This document shows positions 44,154 through 53,569 of a stretch of 64,000 bases of DNA, in pieces. The DNA lies in assembly GCA_018857735.1 (NCBI GenBank), contig JABMCL010000854.1:172501-236500 (forward strand), written 5' to 3'. Numbering within the stretch: position 1 is the first letter of the stretch; each line of letters begins with the position of its first letter. The notes beneath the pieces were generated by a model. That model ran no database searches and was not told the origin of the DNA. It worked only from the letters and a program-made list of their open reading frames with translations. Origin of the DNA: Alviniconcha marisindica. Its lineage: Eukaryota; Mollusca; Gastropoda; Provannidae. The position numbers and the translations under genes are program-made.

Positions 44154-47100
44154 GTCAGTCAGACTTGAAGTATGTGTCAGTCTGTGGGTCCTGGTAATGC
44201 ATTTGTGTCTGTGGGTCTTTGCAATGTGCGTCTGTGGGACCTAGCAATCTGTGGGACCTAGCAATGCGTTTGTGTCTGTGGGTCTTGGCAATGTATGTCT
44301 GTGGGACCTAGCAATGCGTTTGTGTCTGTGGGTCTTGGCAATGTATGTCTGTGGGACCTAGCAATGCATTTGTGTCTGTGGGTCTTGGCAATGTATGTCT
44401 GTGGGACCTGGCTATGCATTTGTGTCTGTGGGTCTTGGCAATGTGTATCTGTGGGACCTAGCAATGCATTTGTGTCTGTGGGTCTTGGCAATGTATGTCT
44501 GTGGGACCTGGCTATGCATTTGTGTCTGTGGGTCTTGGCAATGTGTGTCTGTGGGACCTAGCAATGCATTTGTGTCTGTGGGTCTTGGCAATGTATGTCT
44601 GTGGGACATGGCTATGCATTTGTGTCTGTGGGTCTTGGCAATGTATGTCTGTGGGACCTGGCTATGCATTTGTGTCTGTGGGTCTTGGCAATGTATGTCT
44701 GTGGGACCTGGCTATGCATTTGTGTCTGTGGGTCTTGGCAATGTGTGTCTGTGGGACCTGGCATTGTAGCAATGCATTTGTGTCTGTGGGTCTTGGCAGT
44801 GTATGTCTGGGACCTGGCTGTACATTTGTTTCTGTGGGTCTTGGCAGTGTATGTCTGGGGCCTGGCTATACATTTGTTTCTGTGGGTCTTGGCAATGTAT
44901 GTCTGGGACCTGGCTATGCATTTGTGTCTATGGGTCTTGGCAATGTATGTCTGTGGGTTCTGGCAATGTGTGTCTGTGGGGCCTAGCAATGCATACATTT
45001 GTGTCTGTGGGTCTTGACAATGTATGTCTGTGGTTTCTGGCAATGTATGTCTGTGGGACCTAGTATTAGTAATGCATTTGTGTCTGTTGGTCTAGGCAAT
45101 GTATGTCTGTTGGTCTTGGCAATGTATGTCTGTGGGACCTAGTAATGCATTTGTGTCTGTTGGTCTTGGCAATGTATGTCTGTGGGTCTTGGCAATGTAT
45201 GTCTATGGGTTCTAGCAATGTGTCTCTGTGTGTGGGTCCCAGCAATGCGCTTGGGTCTGTGGGACCTGGCTGTGCATTTGTGGGCCTTGGCAATGTATGT
45301 CCGTGGGATCTAGCAATGCATTTGCACCTGTGGGCCTTGAAAGTGTATGTCGGTGGGTTCTGGCAACTTGTGTCTGTGGGGCCTAGTAATGCATATATTT
45401 GTGTCTGTGGGCCTTGGCAGTGTATGTCCATGGGTTCTGGCAACGTGTGTTTGTGGGGCCTAGCAATGCATTTGTGTCTGTGGGTTCTGGCAATGTGTGT
45501 CTGTGGGACCTGGCTATGCATTTGTGCCTGTGGGTTCTGGCAATGTGTATCTGTGGGACCTGTCACCTGGCTATGCATTTGTGTCTGTGGGTTCTGGCAA
45601 TGTGTGTCTGTGGGACCTGGCTATGCATTTGTGTCCGTGAGTCTTGGCAGTGGCTCCTGGCAGTGCATTTATGTCTGTAACTATGAGTCATGGCAATGCA
45701 TCTGTGCCTGTCTGGGTTCTTTTGGTGTGTTTGTGTCTGTGGGCCATGGCAACATGTTTGTTTCTGTGGGTCCTGGCATTGCAGTTGTGTCTGTGAGTTC
45801 TGGCATCAGCAATGCATTTGTGTCTGTGACTGTATGTCCTGCCAATGTGTTTTGTCTGTCTGTGGTTACTGGTATTGTATAATTTGTGTTCTCCTTCTCC
45901 CCCCTTATGGTTTCTGTGGACATTAAGCACCATGTTTACTTACTTACTGGCAAGTCCCATGAATCATTACTTATGATGGTTGAAATTCGGATTAAAAATT
46001 GAATACAAATTTAAATCAGTGCATCACTTTAAAACACAGTCTTAAATTTGAAATCTTTATTTTCACCTCTTTTAGTTTTATCAGTTGAACAGATCATGTT
46101 TTGAGAGGGATGGCTTCTTTGGTGGATGTCTTGCATTCATATAGCGTAGCACACTGGTGTTTAAAGCTAACTGGGAAGTGTTGGTCGTCGGCTGACTTCA
46201 GGTGGCATTGTGACGGTGTACGTTGGGCAACCCCTGGACACAGTCAAGGTCAAACTGCAGACATTTCCAACCATGTATCGCAATGCCCTGGACTGCTTTG
46301 TCAAGACGTTCCGTCAGGACGGCATCGCTCGAGGACTGTATGCTGGAACGGTGCCGTCACTTGCTGCCAATGTGTCGGAGAATGCTGTTCTGTTCTGCTT
46401 TTACGGCATGTGTCAGAAAGTGGTCGCTTTTGCTACAGGTAAACGGTTAGTCATTGTTGATTTACAAAGTCGCATAGTTGTGTTTGTATGTTGCCACTTC
46501 GTGTTATGTTCATAGAGGCTGGGCTTAGATTCACCCTGATATAACCACACTGGTTGCCAGGGTGTAAGACACCAATTTACTTACTTACTGGGCTTAGATA
46601 ACATCAGCGTTTATCACTTCATGTCCCTGTTTCTTTGCCTCTGTCTCCTCTGAAAGGTTAAAGAATGCTGTTTATTTGTGTTTTGCCCTAATAAAGTGTT
46701 CTTTTGAACCTTCTATGCTTTTGGAATCATATATAAGAAGAGTTTTGAAATATGCATTTGCTTATGATGCCCTGATATAACCATACCAGTTAACTGGGCG
46801 TAAAACATCAAGTTGCTTTAAAACACCAAGTTACTTACTGATGACAGAGTTTGATTGTCCTGAGGTGACCCTGTGCGGTTGACAGGATGCTAAAAACCAG
46901 TTACTAACTAACTTATGTCCTGACTGACAGCCACCAAGTCGGTGGAGGAGCTGAACCCGTTCAAGAACGCAGTGTCCGGAGGCATGGCCGCCTTCTTCTC
47001 CTCACTGACGCTGTGTCCGACGGAGCTGATCAAGTGTCGCCTGCAGGCCATGCGGGAAATGGCCACCAAGGGGCAGCTGGAAGGGGGCATGGAGCGACTC

Positions 47101-50100
47101 AAAATGTGAGCATCTCTTGCTGCCGGGTTTTTTGAGCGACTCAAAATGTCAGCATCTCTTGCTGTCACAGTGTCAGGCTTTTTGAGCGACTCAAAATGTC
47201 AGCATCTCTTGCTGACTTTTTGAGCGACTCAAAATGTCAGCATCTCTTGCTGCCGGGTTTTTTGAGCAACTCAAAATGTCAGCATCTCTTGCTGTTACAG
47301 TCAGGCTTTTTGAGCGACTCAAAATGTCAGCATCTCTTGCTGTCTGACTTTTTGAGCGACTCAAAATGTCAGCATCTCTTGCTGTCACAGTGTCAGGCTT
47401 TTTGAGCGACTCAAAATGTCAGCATCTCTTGCTGTCTGACTTTTTGAGCACTCAAAATGTGAGCATCTCTTGCTGTCCAGTGTCAGACTTTTTGAGCGAC
47501 TCAAAATGTGAGCATCTCTTGCTGTCAGTGTCAGGCTTTTTGAGCGACTCAAAATGTGAGCATCTCTTGCTGTCACAGTGTCAGGCTTTTTGAGCGACTC
47601 AAAATGTGAGCATCTCTTGCTGTCACATGTCAGGCTTTTTGAGTGACTCAAAATGTGAGCATCTTGCTGTCACAGTGTCAGGCTTTTTGGGCACTCAAAA
47701 TGTGAGCATCTCTTGCTGTCACAGTGTCAGACTTTTTGAGCGACTCAAAATGTGAACATCACTTGCTGTCGTTTAACTGGTGAGGGAGGCATGGAGCAAC
47801 TCAAAATGTGAGCATCTCTTGCTGTGAGTGTCAGACTTTTGAGCGACTCAAAATGTGAGCATCTCTTGCTGTCACAGTGTCAGGCTTTTTGAGCAACTCA
47901 AAATGTGAGCATCTCCTGCTGTCACAATGTCAGGCTTTTTGAGTGACTCAAAATGTGAGCATCTTTTGCTGTCACAGTGTCAGGCTTTTGGGGTGACTCA
48001 AAATGTGAGCATCACTTGCTGTCACAGTGTCAGGCTTTTTGAGTGACTCAAAATGTGAACATCACTTGCTGTCAGTGGTTTAACAGGCTTTTGGGGTGAG
48101 ACTGCGCAAATGCATTGAGCACTCAAAATGTGAGCATCTTGCTGTCACAGTGTCAGGCTTTTTGAGCGACTCAAAATGTGAGCATCTACCCCCCTGCTGT
48201 CACAATAGTCAGGCTTTTGGAGTGACTCAAAATGTAGCATACTTGCTGTCACAGTGTCAGGCTTTTGGAGCGACTCAAAATGTGAGCATCACTTGCTGTC
48301 ACAATTAGGCTTTTTGAGGACTCAAAATGTGACATCTTCTGCTGTCGTGAGGGGTATGGAGGACTCAAAATGTGAGCATCACTTGCTGTCCTGTGGTTTT
48401 TGAGGACTCAAAATGTGAGCATCACTTGCTGTCAGTTTTGGTGAGGGAGGATGGGACTCAAAATGTGAGCATCATCTGCTGTCTGGCTTAGTTGGTGAGG
48501 GGGATGGACTGAGTGACTCAAAATGTGAGCACACTTGTTCTCAGCCTTAAAATGGTGAAGGAGGTATGGAGTGACTCAAAATGTGAGCATCATTAAATTT
48601 TTCTCTCAGGCTTAAAATGGTGAAGGGGGTATGGAGTGACTCAAAATGTGGAGTGGGGGGTGTTGCTGTCAGGCTTGTTCAATGCTGTTTTCTCTGGAGA
48701 GGTACTGGCAAGAACTGTCTCCAGGAGACACTGGTGGGAACTTAGATCCTTGGGGGGGGGGGGGGGTTGGGGGGGGGGTGTTAGACTTGTTTGAGGCCAG
48801 GCCAGGTTGTCACCAGAGAGGTACCCAAGAAAATTGAGGTTCCAGGAGGCGTGTTGTTGTTGTAAGACTTGTTCATCAATGAGTTGTTTCTGGAGATGGA
48901 TCGGCGGGAGTCGAGATCCCTGGGGGTAGGAGAGAGGGAAGAGTGTTGTCGTTGTTGTTGTTGTGAGACTTGCTAGTAGTTTAGTGAGCCAACTCGACAG
49001 TAGAGAATAGCGCTACACAAAAAAGCAGTCCGTAATGATAACAGTGAGGTACCGAACATGTGAATTATTCACAGAAACAACTTTATTTCTGTTGCAGCGG
49101 TCCATTTGGTCTCACCAGGGAGATTCTGCGCAGCGAGGGAATCCGAGGCTTGTACAAAGGCCTGACCAGTACCTTCATGCGGGAGATGCCGGGATACTTC
49201 TTCTTCTTTGGGGGCTACGAGATTAGCAGGGCCCTTCTCACCCCACCAGGCAAAAAGAAGGATGAAATAGGTGGGCACCTGACTTGCTTTTTTCGCATTT
49301 AGGCTAGGGGCAGGAGGAGGGGCAGTGAGCCTTGTACTCCAACAAGACAATTACAACCTGCAGCCGATGCCCAAACCTTTGTCACCCCACATGTAAACAC
49401 AGACACGTTTGGTGAGAGAACTTACATCTTTATGCTGTTTCAGGGGCCTTTTGAACATCTTTATGCTGTTTCAGGGACCTTTTGAACATCTTTATGCTGT
49501 TTCAGGGGCCTTTTGAACATCTTTATGCTGTTTCAGGGGCCTTTTGAACATCTTTATGCTGTTTCAGGGGCCTTTTGAACATCTTTATGCTGTTTCAGGG
49601 GCCTTTTGAACATCTTTATGCTGTTTCAGGGCCTTTTGAACATCTTTATGCTGTTTCAGGGGCCTTTTGAACATCTTTATGCTGTTTCAGGGGCCTTTGA
49701 ACATCTTCATGCTGTTTCAGCCCTGGTCATTTTTGTTGTTGTTGTCTGTTTCAGGTGCCCTGAGGACAGTGATATGTGGCGGGGTGGGTGGCGTGGCCTT
49801 GTGGGTGGCCATTTTCCCCGCTGACGTCTGCAAGTCTCGTATACAGGTGCAGGCCGTGGACGGAAAGGCGGCCCCCACATTTCTCGCAACTATCACTCAA
49901 ATCTTCAAAAATGAAGGTCAGGTTGGAATCAAGGTCTTCTTTTACTTATCGTCTTTGTTCTGTTTGTTTGTTCTGTTTTTCGTTGTTGGTTTGGGGTTTC
50001 TTTTCAGTTTGCTTCTTCTTGTTGGTGGGGGGGGGGGGGATTACTGAGGACAACAGTATTTTTATTTGTCATTGCAATATGCACTTCATTTCTTTAGTAA

Positions 50101-51177
50101 TCTTGACTCTTTTTAACAGTTTGAACTCGGTGTCCTACTTGTGGTAGGGGGGGTGGGGGGGGGTAGGATTGCTTCATCCACTCATTACCTCCATTGTGGG
50201 CTTTAATTGCTTTACCTTATAGAAAGAAGTGCTGAAATTCAGTTTTAATAAAACCACTTCTTGTTTTTCTTCTTTTTCTGAGAGGAGAATTTTTCTGGCA
50301 TTTGCCACAAAGTGTCTGATTATGTAAAGCCCGTTCTTAATTGGGCGAACATTTGCTTCGGAGTATTCGTCAAATTTTACTTTGTTTTTTAATTGAGTGC
50401 ATAGTTCACCGAACATGGTTCAGACAGTTTGACAAACTATACTTCATTCTTAACTGGCTTGTAATGAGATGCAAGTTTCGGCCTGAACTTGCAGCAGACA
50501 GCATGATCCAAAATGTAGGCTAAAGTCAAGTTGCAAGTCAGTATACTTTAATCATCCCTCACAGGGTAATTCAACTAACTACTATATCATTCTGGGTCCC
50601 AGAGACAAGGCTGCGCCTCCTACAAGACAACAAATAAACAAATTCCCTCTGAAGCGAGTGAAGTACCTAGCGATACCGTCATCCATTTTTTTCTTTCTTC
50701 CTCGTCCACAGGAGAGCTCTCCGCTCTCAGCCAGTCAGAGGCAAGGTTTGTAGAAATGGACGAACATTCCCAGAACATGTTGAGCGAAGTGTTTTGGACC
50801 CCGAATATAGCTTTGTCGCAGTTGGACGAATATCCTGAACTATATTCGAAAGCAAAAGTCCACCCAATTAAGAACCAGCTATATTCACCAAATACTCCCG
50901 ACTATGTTCACAAACAAATGTTCGCCCAATTAAGAACAGGCTTAAGAGAGTGGCATTTTTTTCTGAGAATCATGCTTTTAGCATTTCCCCCAAAGTTTCT
51001 GAGTGGGAAATTAAACAGGTTTGCATTGCATGGTATGCAGGAATTCGAGCGTTGTACAAAGGACTGGGACCAACCGTTGTCAGGACGTTCCCTGCCACTG
51101 GCGCCCTCTTCCTGGCATACGAGATGACAAAAAAATATGGTGGTCAGTTGGCCGACTCCCTAACTGCGGCCAAGTGA
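44051..51177 (+). CDS. SLC25A15: Mitochondrial ornithine/citrulline carrier, SLC25A15-type (6 exons)
   Basis: The joined exons 44051-44153, 46202-46438, 46931-47105, 49098-49270, 49755-49916 and 51041-51177 give 328 codons and a TGA. The product belongs to the mitochondrial carrier family: six membrane helices in three repeats in the inner membrane. The signature P-x-[DE]-x-x-K appears three times, as PLDTVK (45-50), PTELIK (143-148) and PADVCK (251-256). ORC1-type hallmarks are NVSENAVLF (91-99), [16 protein letters not shown] (198-213) and R298 in [15 protein letters not shown]. The acidic residue of the first of these and the RE pair and arginine of the others match positions linked to ornithine binding in ORC1. 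By family, it exchanges cytosolic ornithine for matrix citrulline and serves basic amino-acid transport. It is slightly longer than human SLC25A15 (301 residues), mainly at both ends and in loops. All introns are GT-AG with phases 1, 1, 2, 1, 1. A closely related carrier paralogue cannot be excluded. Confidence 0.93.
44181..45880. repeat. Minisatellite in intron 1, unit 50 bp, about 33 copies
   Basis: The unit GTCTGTGGGACCTAGCAATG CATTTGTGTCTGTGGGTCTT GGCAATGTAT repeats with a 50-bp period to about 44760. It then becomes less regular, with 36-60-bp variants, to about 45880. It is made of two related half-units (GTCTGTGGGACCTAGCAATG and GTCTGTGGGTCTTGGCAATG), so the ancestral unit was about 25 bp. 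It begins about 27 bp after the exon 1 donor. Long frames of up to 259 codons arise from the repeat and are not genes. Each unit carries AAT|GTATGT, a passable donor-like string. Confidence 0.95.
45891..45950 (+). mobile_element. SINE A 3' module, truncated copy
   Basis: CTCCTTCTCCCCCCTTATGG TTTCTGTGGACATTAAGCAC CATGTTTACTTACTTACT. It matches the end of the SINE at 27062 without the tRNA part, so it is a 5'-truncated insertion in intron 1. Confidence 0.8.
46202..46438 (+). CDS. SLC25A15: SLC25A15-type carrier, exon 2
   Basis: It codes for codon 35 (split) to codon 114 (split), the first carrier repeat: [15 protein letters not shown] with the P-x-D-x-x-K signature, then the matrix helix and [20 protein letters not shown]. 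The acceptor is GACTTCAG|GT and the donor CTACAG|GTAAAC. The match to ORC1 is strong throughout. Confidence 0.95.
46528..46590 (+). repeat. ACTT-tailed hairpin element in intron 2
   Basis: CACCCTGATATAACCACACT GGTTGCCAGGGTGTAAGACA followed by CCAATTTACTTACTTACTG. The outer stem is CACCC/GGGTG instead of CGCCC/GGGCG, so both sides have changed while pairing is kept. Confidence 0.85.
46767..46841 (+). repeat. ACTT-tailed hairpin element in intron 2, second copy
   Basis: GCCCTGATATAACCATACCA GTTAACTGGGCGTAAAACAT followed by CAAGTTGCTTTAAAACACCA AGTTACTTACTG. The segment AAAACA(T/C)CAAGTT is duplicated within this copy. Confidence 0.85.
46854..46915 (+). repeat. Repeat D copy next to the exon 3 acceptor
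   Basis: ATTGTCCTGAGGTGACCCTG TGCGGTTGACAGGATGCTAA AAACCAGTTACTAACTAACT. The tail carries TACTAAC at 46902-46908, a match to the strongest known branch-point consensus. Its branch A is about 23-24 bases before the acceptor AG at 46929-46930. The repeat tail thus probably provides the branch site of intron 2 (inference). Confidence 0.75.
46931..47105 (+). CDS. SLC25A15: SLC25A15-type carrier, exon 3
   Basis: It codes for codon 114 (split) to two bases of codon 172: helix 3 and the second signature [12 protein letters not shown], then a matrix loop [17 protein letters not shown]. The acceptor is GACTGACAG|CC. The donor is CTCAAAAT|GTGAGC (phase 2), giving an isoleucine codon ATC with the first base of exon 4 and joining in frame to [10 protein letters not shown]. 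The exon end is also the repeat unit of the minisatellite that follows. Confidence 0.93.
47106..48650. repeat. Minisatellite in intron 3 made of the exon 3 splice junction
   Basis: The block CTCAAAATGTSAGCATC, preceded by GAGCGA and followed by TCTTGCTGTCACAGTGTCAG GCTTTTT, recurs about 32 times counting the true exon/intron border (47095-47115). Periods are mostly 36-52 bp. Each unit repeats the last 12-14 bases of exon 3 and the 5' splice site. The first eight or so units read GTCAGC at the splice position. From about 47456 onward most read GTGAGC, identical to the real donor. Later units (after 48300) are shortened and diverged. Confidence 0.95.
48651..49097 (+). other. Rest of intron 3
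   Basis: Contains G runs (48753-48779), GTTGTT triplets and a normal acceptor, TTTATTTCTGTTGCAG, at 49082-49097. No other feature recognised. Confidence 0.7.
49098..49270 (+). CDS. SLC25A15: SLC25A15-type carrier, exon 4
   Basis: It codes for codon 172 (split) to codon 230 (split). The sequence runs [31 protein letters not shown], then [16 protein letters not shown] and a lysine-rich KKKDEI. The FFFFGGYE block is diagnostic for the ORC1 group. The donor is GAAATAG|GTGGGC, phase 1. Confidence 0.95.
49271..49754 (+). other. Intron 4 with a 31-bp minisatellite
   Basis: The donor is GTGGGC and the acceptor is GTTGTTGTCTGTTTCAG at 49738-49754. Most of its 484 bp is the minisatellite at 49423-49724. 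Confidence 0.85.
49423..49724. repeat. Minisatellite in intron 4 resembling the exon 5 acceptor, 10 copies
   Basis: The 31-bp unit ACATCTTTATGCTGTTTCAG GGGCCTTTTGA is repeated ten times, ending with ATGCTGTTTCAGCCCTGG. CTGTTTCAG followed by G-rich DNA and CC is also the true acceptor about 30 bp further on (TCTGTTTCAG|GTGCCC). The array therefore presents ten acceptor-like sites, each with a modest pyrimidine tract. Three copies have a 1-bp change or deletion. Confidence 0.95.
49755..49916 (+). CDS. SLC25A15: SLC25A15-type carrier, exon 5
   Basis: It codes for codon 230 (split) to codon 284 (split): helix 5 ([20 protein letters not shown], with the third P-x-D-x-x-K) and the matrix part [20 protein letters not shown] ending in FKNEG. 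The donor is GAAG|GTCAGG, phase 1. A contiguous frame runs upstream into intron 4, so an unspliced or alternative start would not meet a stop at once. Confidence 0.94.
49917..51040 (+). other. Intron 5 with a long imperfect inverted repeat
   Basis: The segment at about 50256-50420 is inverted relative to 50790-51010. The key shared block is TTCTTAATTGGGCGAACATT TG (50335-50357) against CAAATGTTCGCCCAATTAAG AAC (50916-50938). CTTTTTCTGAGAG/TTTCTGAGAAT-type and GGCATTT-type matches extend the pairing. A partial third copy lies at 50858-50876 (CACCCAATTAAGAACC). G runs lie at 50030 and 50147-50163. The acceptor is CATGGTATGCAG at 51029-51040. Confidence 0.75.
51041..51177 (+). CDS. SLC25A15: SLC25A15-type carrier, exon 6
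   Basis: It codes for codon 284 (split) to 328 and [23 protein letters not shown] then [24 protein letters not shown]. The R298 position and [11 protein letters not shown] match the last helix of ORC1. The C-terminus is about seven residues longer than in the human protein. The stop is at 51175-51177. Confidence 0.95.
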
Positions 51178-52098
51178 TGGGTCCAGACAACCAAAGTCTG
51201 CTGCAAAAAATCAATCAACGTTTTTGTCAACAGTCTGTTTCTGAGGTGGTTGTGTGAATTATCTATGCAATGACTTGTTCTTGTGGTTTGTTTGTTATAT
51301 TGCTGTTGTTCTGGGCATTTTTCCTTCATGGGTTTGTGGAAGGTTGACAAAATAGATGTGAATTTTAAATGTTGAACAATTAATCCAGTAACTACACACG
51401 TAAGGGCATTGTGTGGGTTTGTATTTACTTCTGATTTTAAATACGAACAATTGTGTATACAACTTGTGTGTGTGTGGAGGGGGGGGGGGCATTTTCCTTT
51501 GTCCTACAGAGAAATGACAAATCTGAATGTTGTGGAATTAATCAGTTAACTCACACGTGTAAGGGCATTAGCCAGTAATGAGGTATGGATTTATTTCTGA
51601 TTTTAAACATGAATAATCGTGTGTGCAACTTTTGCTGGATCAGAGGGACATTTTACTTTGTGGCCTTAGAGACAAACGACAAATAGATGCGAATTTTGAA
51701 TGTTGTGGAATTAATGGGTTCACTCACACATGTAAGGGCATTACCCAGGTATAGATATTTACTTCTGTTTTTAAACATGAACAACCATTTGTGCAACTTT
51801 TGTGGGGTCGGGGGCCCATTTTCCTTTTTGTGGCTTTACAAACAAAATGACAAATAGACGCAAATTTTGAGGAATTAATTGGGTAATTCACGCATGTAAG
51901 GGCTTTTCCGTACTATATATTCTTCTTTTTTTATGACAATCATGCGTGCAACTTTTGGGAGGTTGGAAGGACATTTTCCTATGTAGCTTTACAGAGAAAT
52001 GACAGATTTGAATTTTGAGGAATTAATTGGGTAACTCACACACGTAAGGGCATTACCTTGGTATATGTTTACTTTGCTATTTGTTTTATACATCAATA

Positions 52099-52131
<33 letters not shown>

Positions 52132-52150
52132 ATGCATGCATGCATGCATA
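51178..52150. repeat. 3' flank with a degenerate 150-170 bp tandem repeat, 5 copies
   Basis: GTAAGGGCATT occurs at 51401, 51559, 51732, 51896 (as GTAAGGGCTTT) and 52044, so the spacing is 158, 173, 164 and 148. Each is preceded by GAATTAAT-GG-TAACTCACAC and followed by TTTACTTCTGATTTTAAACA and GGCATTTTCCTTTG. It starts within about 130 bp of the carrier stop codon and probably lies in, or overlaps, its 3' untranslated region. I saw no AATAAA between the stop codon and about 53450. Confidence 0.8.
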
Positions 52151-52515
52151 TGCGTGTGTGAGGTGACCAACAATTGAAGACTCCTTTGCTCCCACTTTTT
52201 TTCATCAGTTTGTACAGTTACAGACACGCATTTGCTTGTGACGTGTACTCACTTTGCCAGAGGTCAAACATGGTAATAACATATTTTTATTTTGGCTTGA
52301 TCATTTTAACCCATTGTGAATAAGTATGTAGCATGCAACTTTTTGATTCTGTTGACTCGTGAGTGCAAAATTAAGATGCTGACACTCGACCTTATGAATT
52401 ACGAGTCAACAGATGAGCACAGTCACAAAATTGGAAGTGTGCCTTTTTCTCTTTTTTTCTAGCCTTCTTACATGGTTTGGGAGATATCTGGATTTGATTT
52501 TGACAGAAAGAACAC

Positions 52516-52999
52516 ACAGTGTATGTATGTGTGCGCATGTGTGTATGTGTGTGTGTCATGGAAGGGAAAATGTGTGTACATGCATACATGCAGTGTATGT
52601 GTGCGCATTGTGTATGTGTGTGTGTCATGGAAGGGAAAATGTGTGTACATGCATACATGCAGTGTATGTGTGGCATGTGTATGTGTGTGTGTCATGGAAG
52701 GGAAAATGTGTGTACATGCATACATGCAGTGTATGTGTTGCAGTGTATGTGTGTGTGTGTCATGGAAGGGAAAATGTGTGTACATGCATACATGCAGTGT
52801 ATGTATGTGTGTGTCATGGAAGGGAAAATGTGTGTACATGCATACATGCAGTGTATGTGTGCGCATGTGTGTATGTGTGTGTGTCATGGAAGGGAAAATG
52901 TGTGTACATGCATACATGCAGTGTATGTGTGCGCATGTGTATGTGTGTGTGTCATGGAAGGGAAAATGTGTGTACATGCATACATGCAGTGTATGTGCG
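52516..52999. repeat. Minisatellite, unit about 54-70 bp, 7 copies
   Basis: GTGTCATGGAAGGGAAAATG TGTGTACATGCATACATGCA GTGTATG recurs seven times, separated by a TG/GC-rich linker of varying length. Frames of about 200 codons on both strands (MEGKMCVHAYMQCM-type repeats) come from the array alone. Confidence 0.95.
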
Positions 53000-53569
53000 A
53001 GAGAACAACTTGATGGTGGTTTACAGACCTTTGAAACTCGTACAACAGTATTGAGCTGCTAGCCAAATTGTGATATTTGCATTACTGTTGACCTGGCAGC
53101 TCTATGAAGATGCTTCTTTACAACTTGTACAAGTTTTTCTTCCGACTTTGTGTTACTGAGTCAGGGCGTTTATTGTGGATCTGAACTCATTGCACTCCCA
53201 CCAGCGCAGACTTCACTTGTTGTGATCAGGTGTGGGATTTTTGTTGTTGTTTTAGCAGATGTCTATGGTTTTCTTTTCCCTCCCTTAATAACCAAAGGAG
53301 GGAGGGGAATATATTGGGCTAGCCTCTGTTCATCTTGTGTGTGTGTGTGTGTGTGTGTGATATGCTGGTTCTATTTTATGATATTCCAAGACTACATATT
53401 CAGCTAAAAAAATGGGATGCTGCCCCCCCCCCCCCCCCCCATCCTTTTTTTAATTAAAAATAAATATTTCTACTCAAAAATGTTTCGCAGACAATAGGTA
53501 CACAAACTTTGTCATTATTAACACTACCATCAGTTCAACTTGGCATGCACATACTTACATTAACTCTTT
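53000..53569. other. Non-coding; possible end of the carrier transcript
   Basis: A TG run (53337-53359) and a poly-C run (53424-53440) are present. The string ATTAAAAATAAATATTTC at about 53453-53470 contains both ATTAAA and AATAAA and could be a polyadenylation signal, but nothing ties it to the carrier gene. Confidence 0.35.

Larger units (their letters stand above)
44154..46201 (+). other. Intron 1, mostly a 50-bp minisatellite
   Basis: The donor is GTCAGT and the acceptor CTGACTTCAG, phase 1. About 1.7 kb of its 2.05 kb is the minisatellite at 44181-45880. A SINE A tail (45891-45950) and AT-rich DNA follow. Confidence 0.85.

Noticed and set aside
45103..45882. 259-codon Cys/Trp/Val-rich frame
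   Set aside because: It is the 50-bp minisatellite inside intron 1 of the carrier gene. Other phases and the other strand are also open.
50756..51127. 123-codon frame overlapping exon 6 in another phase
   Set aside because: The true exon 6 frame is fixed by similarity to the last carrier helix and by the GT-AG junction at 51041. This frame is a shadow.
52413..53054. 213-codon frame downstream of the carrier gene
   Set aside because: It is generated by the 54-70-bp minisatellite at 52516-52999.
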